Source: Lachnospiraceae bacterium UBA4260
Lineage (GTDB): Bacteria; Bacillota; Clostridia; Lachnospirales; Lachnospiraceae
DNA length: 48,892 bases
Reading direction: 5' to 3'
Assembly: GCA_002395235.1 (NCBI GenBank)
Contig: DGWK01000014.1
Span: 1-48,892 of the forward strand
Below are positions 16,333 through 23,308 of this stretch, piece by piece. The translations under genes were made by a program, and so were the position numbers. The notes under the pieces were generated by a model. That model ran no database searches. It was not told where the DNA came from and saw only the letters and a program-made list of their open reading frames with translations. Within the stretch, counting starts at the first letter, position 1. Each line of letters starts with the position of its first letter.

Positions 16333-16870
16333 GAGAAAATTGCTGTTCGTCGGTGTCCTGGGCTGCCTTGGGCCCGGTATAAGCTGAGGACCTCCTACGG
16401 AATGGGAAAAGCTTGTTATTCGTCGGTGGTCCCTTGCCCGGGGCAAGCCGTAACAAGCTAAGAACAGCCCTACGGAATGGACAAAGTTTGCTATTCGTCG
16501 GTGTCCCCCGGCTGTGACAAGCCGGAACAAACTAAACACGCCCCTACGAAATGGACAAAGTTTGCTGCTCGTCGGTCACCCCTGGCCCGTGACAAGCCGG
16601 AACAAGCCAATCACCCTCCGACGATATAGAAAAAATTTGCTGCTCGTCGGTGTCCCCTGGTCGGAGACAAGCCGGCACAGGCCAACCACCCTCCAACGAT
16701 ATAGAAAAAATTAAGTGCTCGTCGGTGTCTCTGGCTGGAGACAAGCCGATCACCCTCCGACGATATGGAAAAAATTTGCTATTCGTCGGTGTCCCCGGGC
16801 TGCCTCAAGCCGGCACAAGGCAACCACCCCCCCGACGGTATAGTGATATTTTGGCAACCGTTGGTCACTC
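16333..16870. repeat. Imperfect tandem repeat, about 75 bp x 7-8
   Basis: The anchor TCGTCGG occurs at 16347, 16420, 16495, 16569, 16644, 16719 and 16783, with a degenerate copy near 16857; spacings are 73, 75, 74, 75, 75, 64 and about 74. Each unit reads roughly GAAAAAATTTGCTGCTCGTC followed by GGTGTCCC, a variable segment, GACAAGCCGG and a C-rich end. In units 4, 6 and 7 a CCGACGA just before the A/T-rich part can pair with the TCGTCGG just after it. No ORF covers the array. The whole gene-free stretch 16259-17057 consists of the terminator, this array, a second terminator and a REP-like repeat pair. Confidence 0.85.
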
Positions 16871-16915
16871 ACAGCGCCACCGCCACGCCACACCGCCTCC
16901 ATCCGCAAATATCCA

Positions 16916-16946
16916 CAAAAAAGGCTCCCGGCCGAAGCCGGGAACC
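16916..16946 (-). terminator. Terminator of the nucleoside ABC operon
   Basis: Minus strand: a 10-bp stem GGTTCCCGGC / GCCGGGAGCC closed by a TTCG loop and followed by seven T residues, about 110 bases after the last permease gene. Confidence 0.88.
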
Positions 16947-16981
16947 AAAAGAGATCATAATCAATCCTTGTCACAGTCCAG

Positions 16982-17048
16982 AATGTGTCAGAAGATACGT
17001 CCCCGTGACACACGAAATGTGTCAGAAGATACGTCCCCGTGACACACG
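16982..17048. repeat. REP-like 33-bp direct repeat pair
   Basis: Two identical 33-base copies (16982-17014 and 17016-17048) carry AGAAGATACGTCCCCGTGAC between flanking ATGTGTC and ACACG. Each can fold because TGTC/TGTGTC and GACAC/GACACA are complementary. The core GATACGTCCCC recurs in the palindrome at 42665-42704, so this is a dispersed intergenic repeat family. Confidence 0.8.
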
Positions 17049-17057
17049 TGACGCAAA

Positions 17058-17999
17058 TCAGCGTCTGCTCTTGTCGTACGGGATACCTTCCGCCTTCGGG
17101 GCCCTGGAATTCTTGGAAGTGAGTGCCAGGACGATCAAGGAGATCAAGTAGGGCATCATGTTGTAGATGGAGCCCGGAATCTTCAGGGCTGCCAGGAACG
17201 GGAAGCCGCTGTAGACGTTGGACAGCGCGCGGAAGAATCCGAACAGCAGAGCTGCGCCCGCGATGTTGAGGGGCTTCCACTGGCCGAAGATCATAACCGC
17301 CAGAGCCAGGAAACCGAAGCCGGCGACGCCGGTCTCGAACTTCCACTCAGAGACGCCCGCCGTGATGTAGACGATGCCGCCCAGGCCGCCGAGGATACCG
17401 GAGATCAGGACGCCCGCCCAGCGCATCTTTGCGACGCTGATACCGACGGAATCCGCTGCAGCCGGGTGCTCGCCGCAAGCCATGAGGCGAAGGCCGAAAC
17501 GTGTCTTGTACAGGATAAAGTGGGAGGCGAAGAGCAGGATCACGGCGACAAGCATGAACCAGTTGAACTGGAAGCCGCCGACGTTGACGATCAGAGCTTT
17601 TTTCGCCTGCACGTACTGGACCGTGGAGGAGACGTTGTCGGGGTTCTCCGCGACGTTGATGGACTTAACGATGACCGTTGCGAGAGCAGCGGCAAGCATG
17701 TTCATGGCAGTGCCGACCAGTGTCTGGTCTGCGCTGAAATTAATGCCCGCGACGCCCAGAAGGGTCGAGTAAATGAGGCCCATGAGCATGGAGGCCAGGA
17801 TTACCAGCAGGACGATCACGAAAGCGGAAGTGCCTGCCGGGAGATATTTCATGACCAGAGCACCGCCAAGGGCTCCCATGACCATGATGCCTTCCAGGCC
17901 CAGGTTGATAACGCCCGAGTGTTCGGAGAAGCAGCCGCCGAGTGCGACCAGCATCAGAACGGATGCAAACAGCAGTGTGTACTGAATAAGCAGGATCAT
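17058..17999 (-). CDS. Nucleoside-type ABC transporter permease (NupQ/YufQ-like)
   Basis: One of two membrane subunits of a BMP-type importer. It has 313 residues and 8-10 hydrophobic segments. The BPD_transp_2 signature is seen in HSGVINLGLEGIMVMGALGG and in LRLMACGEHPAAADSVGISV. It overlaps the upstream permease by four bases (ATGA), so the two are coupled. It is the last gene of the unit and is followed by a strong terminator. Family members move nucleosides or bases (NupNOPQ of Bacillus, PnrA systems); simple sugars are an alternative for related RbsC-like permeases. Confidence 0.9.
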   Translation of the reverse strand: MILLIQYTLLFASVLMLVALGGCFSEHSGVINLGLEGIMVMGALGGALVMKYLPAGTSAFVIVLLVILASMLMGLIYSTLLGVAGINFSADQTLVGTAMNMLAAALATVIVKSINVAENPDNVSSTVQYVQAKKALIVNVGGFQFNWFMLVAVILLFASHFILYKTRFGLRLMACGEHPAAADSVGISVAKMRWAGVLISGILGGLGGIVYITAGVSEWKFETGVAGFGFLALAVMIFGQWKPLNIAGAALLFGFFRALSNVYSGFPFLAALKIPGSIYNMMPYLISLIVLALTSKNSRAPKAEGIPYDKSRR

Positions 18000-19192
18000 T
18001 TCTCGTCGCCTCCTTTCTTGCTGCCGTCCGCAGAGGCCGGCGTCTCAGTCTTGCCCGCAGCAGGCGTCTCGATCGGTACGTCGTTGCTGTTGGCAGTGTT
18101 TTTGCTGCGCTTTGCGATCTGCGTATTGATGAAATACCGGAAGAAAGCAACGAAGCCGCAGAGATAAATGATGATCGCGGAGATCAGGTCGGAGATCTGC
18201 GCCGGATAAACTGCTTTGTCCAGATAGGAACCGCCGCTCGTTATGTGCTGGATGAAGTACGAGGAGAAGATGGTTCCGATCGGGTGCAGGCCGCCCAGGA
18301 AGGTGGCTGCGATGCCGTTGAAACCCATGCCGGGAACGGAGGACTGTGTGACGCTCCACTGCTCGAAGCCCGACAGGAAGAGGAACGAAGCTCCCAGGCC
18401 TGCCAGTGCGCCGCCGATGGCCAGTGTCAAAATAGTGTTGGTCTTCTCTTTCATTCCGCTGTACTTGGCGGCTTCTTTGTTGAGTCCGGTGGCTCTGAGC
18501 TCATAGCCGAACACGGTCTTGTTGAGGACGACCCAGATCAGTACCGCGATCAGGACGGAAAGCGGGATCGCGATCGTGACGTATTTGTTGTTGCCGAAGA
18601 TGGCGCCGAGTCCCATTGTGGGAAGGAGCGCGGAAGGGTTTTCCGCCGACAGCGCCAGTGTGTAAGGGCTCGCGGTCTCCTTGACCGGGGTGAGCGCCAT
18701 ATTGACGGTGTAGAGGCCGATCCAGTTGAGCATGATGCCCGAGATGACCTCATTGACGTTTCGGTAAGCCTTGAGAACGCCGACGGCCGCGCCGAAGACG
18801 GCACCCGCGACCATGGAGAGGAGCAGGCATACCGGCCAGGGCATCTTCCATACCAGGGCGGCATAGAGGCAGAGGCCTGCGCCGGCCACGTACTGTCCGG
18901 CCGCGCCGATATTGAACAGACCTGCGGAATAGCAGAACTGAACGGAGAGGGCGCACATCAGGAGAGGCGCTGTTTTGACAAGGGTGTTGCCAAAATATTT
19001 CATGGCCGCCTTGCCGCTTCCATAGGTGAGGAAGTTCTTGAGGATCGTGATAATGCCTTTCGTCGCCTGCGCGGGGTTGATGATGAGCAGGACGATGTAG
19101 CCGATCAGAAGCCCTGCGACGATGCAGACAAGCGAGGCGAGGAGCGTCTGAAAGCTCTGATTGCTCAGAAGCGATTTGTTGTTCTTTTTCAT
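17996..19192 (-). CDS. Nucleoside-type ABC transporter permease (NupP/YufP-like)
   Basis: Second membrane subunit, 398 residues. The N-terminal cytoplasmic tail is followed by a hydrophobic helix (LLASLVCIVAGLLIGYIVLL), then the family motifs GKAAMKYFGNTLVKTAPLLM and FNIGAAGQYVAGAGLCLY, and ELRATGLNKEAAKYSGM near the coupling loop. A low-complexity polar tail (about 370-398) is poorly conserved in such proteins. It overlaps the ATPase gene and the next permease by four bases each. Confidence 0.9.
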   Translation of the reverse strand: MKKNNKSLLSNQSFQTLLASLVCIVAGLLIGYIVLLIINPAQATKGIITILKNFLTYGSGKAAMKYFGNTLVKTAPLLMCALSVQFCYSAGLFNIGAAGQYVAGAGLCLYAALVWKMPWPVCLLLSMVAGAVFGAAVGVLKAYRNVNEVISGIMLNWIGLYTVNMALTPVKETASPYTLALSAENPSALLPTMGLGAIFGNNKYVTIAIPLSVLIAVLIWVVLNKTVFGYELRATGLNKEAAKYSGMKEKTNTILTLAIGGALAGLGASFLFLSGFEQWSVTQSSVPGMGFNGIAATFLGGLHPIGTIFSSYFIQHITSGGSYLDKAVYPAQISDLISAIIIYLCGFVAFFRYFINTQIAKRSKNTANSNDVPIETPAAGKTETPASADGSKKGGDEK

Positions 19193-20724
19193 GCCGTGTG
19201 TCCCTCCTTCCTTGCGCCTGCCATGTACAGACCGAGTTCTTCACGGGTGGTCTTGGCCGGGTCGAACTCGCCGACGATCTCGCCCTCATACATTACAAGG
19301 ATGCGGTCCGGGACGCCCAGGACCTCCTCGAGCTCGAGGGATACTAAAAGGACGGCCTTGCCGGCGTCTCTCTGGGCGATCAGCTGTCTGTGAATATACT
19401 CGATCGCGCCTACGTCAAGTCCTCGGGTGGGCTGAACCGCGATCAGAAGTTCGGGGTTCTTCTCCAGCTCACGGGCGATGATGGCCTTTTGCTGGTTGCC
19501 GCCGGACATGGAGCGGACGATCGTGACCGGGCCTTCGCCGCTTCGGACGTCGAACTGGTCGATCAGCTTCTCGGAGAAAGTGCGGATCTCGGGCTTTTTC
19601 AAAAAGCCCGCGGAGTTGCTGAAATCAGGAGAGAAATATCTCTGCAGGATCATGTTGTATTCCAGGGAATAATCCAGGACCAGGCCGTGTTTGTGACGGT
19701 CCTCCGGGATGTGGCTCAGGCCGCTGATGGAGCGCTCGCGGATGGAGCAGTTTGTAATATCTTTTCCTTTGAGCGTGATCTTGCCGCCGGCAAGGGGCTC
19801 AAGGCCGGAGAGGCCGTAGACCAGCTCGGACTGGCCGTTTCCGTCGATACCGGCGATGCAGACAATCTCGCCCGCGCGAACGGTGAAGCTCACATTGTTG
19901 ACGGCCATCTTGGAGCCTCTCTTGGAGGCGACGGACATGTTCTCCACGCGCAGGACTTCTTCGCCGGGGTGAGCGGGCGTCTTGTCGACCTTGAGGCTGA
20001 CGTCGCGGCCGACCATCATGCGGCTCAGCTCTTCCTGGGAGGTGTCCTTGATGTTGACCGTTCCGATGTATTTGCCGCGGCGAAGTACGCTGCAGCGGTC
20101 CGCAACGGTCATGATCTCGTTGAGCTTGTGGGAGATGAACAGGATCGATTTGCCCTCTTTCGAGAGGTTCTTCATGATCACCATGAGATCGTCGATCTCG
20201 GCGGGCGTCAGCACGGCGGTGGGCTCGTCGAAGATGAGGATCTCGTTGTCTCTGTAGAGCATCTTGAGGATTTCGGTACGCTGCTGCATACCGACGGTGA
20301 TATCCTCTATTTTGGCGTCCAGGTCGACCTTGAGGCCGTACTTCTCGGACAGCTCCGTTACTTTCTTACGGGCTTCTTCTTTCTGCAGGACGCCGTATTT
20401 GGTGGTCTCGGCGCCGAGAATGATGTTGTCAAGAACGGTGAAGCACTGCACGAGCATGAAGTGCTGGTGGACCATTCCGATGCCCAGGTCGTTGGCGTCG
20501 TTGGGATTGTTGATCTTTACCTCCTTGCCGTCCTTCTTGATGACGCCCTCTTCGGGCTGGTACATGCCGAACAGCACGGACATCAGTGTGGATTTTCCGG
20601 CGCCGTTTTCCCCGAGCAGCGCGTGGATCTCGCCCTTCCTCAATTGCAGAGTGATATTGTCATTCGCAATGATTCCGGGAAATCTCTTTGTGATGTTCAG
20701 CATCTCAATTGCGTATTCAGACAA
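19189..20724 (-). CDS. Nucleoside-type ABC transporter ATP-binding protein (NupO/YufO-like)
   Basis: Duplicated ABC ATPase that powers the importer. Domain 1 has Walker A GENGAGKST and Walker B LIFDEPTAVLTP. Domain 2 starts near VSFTVRAGEIVCIAGIDGNG and has the signature SGGNQQK. I place the start at the TTG 20722-20724, because GGAAGGGGGG lies eight bases upstream and the product (MSEYAIEMLNITKRFPGI onward, 511 residues) matches the family start. An in-frame ATG at 20796 would add 24 residues reading through that ribosome binding site. It overlaps the NupP-like gene by four bases. Confidence 0.88.
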   Translation of the reverse strand: MSEYAIEMLNITKRFPGIIANDNITLQLRKGEIHALLGENGAGKSTLMSVLFGMYQPEEGVIKKDGKEVKINNPNDANDLGIGMVHQHFMLVQCFTVLDNIILGAETTKYGVLQKEEARKKVTELSEKYGLKVDLDAKIEDITVGMQQRTEILKMLYRDNEILIFDEPTAVLTPAEIDDLMVIMKNLSKEGKSILFISHKLNEIMTVADRCSVLRRGKYIGTVNIKDTSQEELSRMMVGRDVSLKVDKTPAHPGEEVLRVENMSVASKRGSKMAVNNVSFTVRAGEIVCIAGIDGNGQSELVYGLSGLEPLAGGKITLKGKDITNCSIRERSISGLSHIPEDRHKHGLVLDYSLEYNMILQRYFSPDFSNSAGFLKKPEIRTFSEKLIDQFDVRSGEGPVTIVRSMSGGNQQKAIIARELEKNPELLIAVQPTRGLDVGAIEYIHRQLIAQRDAGKAVLLVSLELEEVLGVPDRILVMYEGEIVGEFDPAKTTREELGLYMAGARKEGHTA

Positions 20725-20834
20725 GATGGATTCCCCCCTTCCTCTCGGGAGTTTTACTCCCGTATGATTTGCTGTCATAGCGGTCTTGTGTTTCACACAA
20801 AATATTACTTTTATTTTAACAAGTTACAAAAAGA

Positions 20835-20863
20835 AAGGGAACAACATTTATTGTTGTTCCCTT
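20835..20863 (-). terminator. Intercistronic attenuator between binding protein and ABC genes
   Basis: Minus strand: a 12-bp perfect stem AAGGGAACAACA / TGTTGTTCCCTT with a 5-base loop, then TCTTTTTG. It lies 74 bases after the BMP lipoprotein gene and before the ATPase gene. This fits partial termination giving more receptor than transporter. Confidence 0.75.
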
Positions 20864-20936
20864 AAATGATTATCGCCGATTATTGTCGGGGAAGTCCCCC
20901 TTGTGACGAATCAGTCGGTGCCTTGTTCCGGGCTGA

Positions 20937-22124
20937 TTACTTGATATTGCCGAGGAATGTGACAGCGACAGTGTCAGCTGTGGGCTCTGCTGCGGATGCA
21001 TCGACAGTGACCTTGACGCTTCCGTCTGCCAGAGACTTGACAAGTGCCTTGTAGTCATCCTGTGTGAAGCCGTCGTTCCAAACGGTGGACTCCATAGGAA
21101 GCTGTACATAGTTGAGAGTCGGATCGTCGCCGGAGACCATGCCCAGAGACTGGATCTGTCCCTTGTACTCATCCCACTTGCCGTCCTTGATGGCGGTGAG
21201 CAGAGTGTTGACGGTTGCGCCGAGACCCTTCATCGCGCTGGTGATGGTCATGCCTTCGCCATACTGGCCGTCTACGAGAGCCTTCTGGTCGACGTCGACG
21301 CCGATGAACTTGCCGCCTTCTTTGCCGGCTGCCTCAGCTGCGGAAGTGTAGATACCGCCGCCGCATGCGAAGACGACCTCTGTGCCGCCCTTGTACCATG
21401 TGTCCATAGCTGCTGTGATGTCAGCGTCGCCATAGAACTGGTTGCCGTATGCATAGTTGATGGTTACGTCTGTGAGACCAAGCTCCTTAGCTGCGTCGTT
21501 GGCGCCTGCCACGAAGCCGTAGCCGTAACGGATAACTGCGGGAACAGCCATGCCGCCGAGGAAGCCGAGCTTCTTATAGCCCATCTTGACAGCTGCGACA
21601 CCTGCCATGTAGCCGGAAATCTCTTCCTGGTAAACTGCGCTGTACACGTTCTCCTGAGAGTAGGTGTCTGTGCCTGCTGCGGTGCACAGGTCATACTCGG
21701 AAACGTCCAGAGCTACGAACTTAACTTCCGGATAAGTCTCGGCAGCTGCCACGATCGCCTCTGCGAATGCGTAGCCGGGAAGTACCAGAACGTTGTAGCC
21801 GTCTGCAACGGCCTTATCGATCATGGCTTCACGCTCTGCGGTGGAGTCACCTTCAGGCTTGTAGTATGTGAAGTCGATGCCGTTGGCCTCTGTGAAAGCC
21901 TTGCATGCCTCATAAGTGGTCTGGTTGAAAGACTGGTCGGTGATATCGCCGTAGTCTGTTACCATAGCGACCTTCATGTCGCCGGCGGCAGCCTCACCTG
22001 CGTCGCCTGCTTCCTCGGTCTTAGCACTCTCGGATCCGCCTGAGCTGCTTGATCCGCCGCCGCATGCCAGGAGCGATACTGCTGTTACTGCTGCTACAAG
22101 AACAGCTAACAATCTCTTTTTCAT
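20937..22124 (-). CDS. BMP family substrate-binding lipoprotein (PnrA/NupN-like)
   Basis: Extracellular receptor of the importer, 395 residues. The signal peptide ends in the lipobox LLAC, with Cys21 lipidated, followed by a Gly/Ser linker. The mature domain has the BMP pattern KVAMVTDYGDITDQSFNQTT, KPEGDSTAEREAMIDKAVAD, and SGYMAGVAAVKMGYKKLGFL. The segment VFACGGGIYTSAAEAA with GVDVDQ is typical of purine nucleoside receptors. Ribosome binding site AAAGGAGG precedes the ATG, and a near-consensus promoter lies at 22178-22206. It is first in the operon, separated from the ATPase gene by the attenuator. The divergent PfkB kinase suggests that the imported nucleoside is phosphorylated next. Confidence 0.93.
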   Translation of the reverse strand: MKKRLLAVLVAAVTAVSLLACGGGSSSSGGSESAKTEEAGDAGEAAAGDMKVAMVTDYGDITDQSFNQTTYEACKAFTEANGIDFTYYKPEGDSTAEREAMIDKAVADGYNVLVLPGYAFAEAIVAAAETYPEVKFVALDVSEYDLCTAAGTDTYSQENVYSAVYQEEISGYMAGVAAVKMGYKKLGFLGGMAVPAVIRYGYGFVAGANDAAKELGLTDVTINYAYGNQFYGDADITAAMDTWYKGGTEVVFACGGGIYTSAAEAAGKEGGKFIGVDVDQKALVDGQYGEGMTITSAMKGLGATVNTLLTAIKDGKWDEYKGQIQSLGMVSGDDPTLNYVQLPMESTVWNDGFTQDDYKALVKSLADGSVKVTVDASAAEPTADTVAVTFLGNIK

Positions 22125-22177
22125 TACTTATCCTCCTTTATCCGTTATGGATACGAACTTAAAAAAGCTACTAATAT

Positions 22178-22206
22178 ATTATAGTTGTTAATCCTGCAAA
22201 TGTCGA
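22178..22206 (-). promoter_or_regulatory. Promoter of the nucleoside ABC operon
   Basis: Minus strand: -35 TCGACA (22201-22206), a spacer of exactly 17 bases and a perfect -10 TATAAT (22178-22183), 54 bases before the BMP gene start. Confidence 0.75.
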
Positions 22207-22345
22207 TATATAGGAATCATGAGTTCTGTACAATACTTCAAAGCATTTGGTAAAATATATATGATACAGCACTCAGGATACGGTGCATCTGGGACGGGGG
22301 TGCGTGGCAAAAGAGTGAGACCCGACAAGCAAGGAGAGACATAAA

Positions 22346-23308
22346 ATGGGAATCGTAGTGATCGGAGCGGCCTTTGTGGATGTCAAGGGATATCCCCTCG
22401 CGCAGTATATTCCGGGCGGCCGCAACGTAGGGCGCGTGATGCAGGTGCATGGAGGCGTGGGCCGAAATGTCGTGGAAGATATCGCCAATGTGGAATTGCG
22501 GCCCACATTTGTGAGTGTGGTGGATGATACGGGCCTTAGCGACGACGTCGTGAGAAACCTGATCCGCCATAAGGTGGAGATCCGCTATGTGGCGCGAAGC
22601 CCGGAGGGGCTCGGCACCTGGCTGGCAATCTTCGACAACGACGGGGACGTGATCGCGTCGATCTCCAGGAGACCGGACCTGACCGCCATCGGGGAGATCC
22701 TCGATGAGCACGGGGACGAGATCTTCAGCGAGGCGGACAGTATCGTCGTAGAATTTGATATCGAGCAGCCGATCCTCAAGAGAGTGCTGGATCTCGCCCA
22801 GAAGCACGGGAAAGAAGTCTATACCGTGATCTCCAACATGGGCATTGCCATGAAGCGGCGCGATCTTTTGCAGAGAACTTCGGTTCTCGTCTGCAACGAG
22901 CAGGAGGCGGGGATGCTCTTCGCCGAGGACTATACGGGTATTTCGCCCCAGGATCTGGCGCAGATCATAGTCCGCAGGGCACGGCTCTCGGGAATCCCCC
23001 GGATTGTCGTGACGCTCGGAAGCCGGGGAGCCGTTTACGCGGACAGTGAAGGCGAAGCGGGAGTCTGTCCGGCACTTCGAGTGGACGTCGTGGACACGAC
23101 GGGCGCGGGCGACGCCTTTTTCGCCGGGGTGGCGATCGGCCTCACCTACGGGAAGACGCTTGGTGATTCCTGTGTGATCGGAACGCGCCTCGCGGCTTCG
23201 GTGATCGCCTCGAGAGAAAACGTCTGTCCCAGATTCAGGCCGGAGGAATTCGGAATCGAATCACCTGCGGGAAACAGCAATAACAGACAGGAGGGTAACA
23301 GCAAATGA
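22346..23308 (+). CDS. PfkB-family kinase (nucleoside or sugar)
   Basis: Cytosolic ribokinase-like kinase, 320 residues. The N-terminal MGIVVIGAAFVDVKGYPLAQ carries the substrate-binding Asp region, then HGGVGRNVVEDIANVE with the GG-N motif, and DTTGAGDAFFAGVAIG is the PfkB signature 2 with the catalytic Asp. Pseudouridine kinases and related nucleoside kinases share this layout, and divergence from a nucleoside importer makes a nucleoside substrate plausible, but the substrate is inferred. AAGGAG lies seven bases before the ATG. The last four bases overlap the start of the 934-residue flavoprotein (ATGA), so the two are coupled. Confidence 0.87.
   Translation: MGIVVIGAAFVDVKGYPLAQYIPGGRNVGRVMQVHGGVGRNVVEDIANVELRPTFVSVVDDTGLSDDVVRNLIRHKVEIRYVARSPEGLGTWLAIFDNDGDVIASISRRPDLTAIGEILDEHGDEIFSEADSIVVEFDIEQPILKRVLDLAQKHGKEVYTVISNMGIAMKRRDLLQRTSVLVCNEQEAGMLFAEDYTGISPQDLAQIIVRRARLSGIPRIVVTLGSRGAVYADSEGEAGVCPALRVDVVDTTGAGDAFFAGVAIGLTYGKTLGDSCVIGTRLAASVIASRENVCPRFRPEEFGIESPAGNSNNRQEGNSK

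Noticed and set aside
16333..16870. CRISPR array
   Set aside because: The repeated unit is conserved over its whole 75 bp with gradual divergence; there are no short exact repeats with unique spacers and no cas genes.
22270..22345. Riboswitch in the leader of the PfkB gene
   Set aside because: The G-rich leader shows no arrangement that I can match to a purine, PreQ1 or guanidine aptamer, and no terminator hairpin follows.
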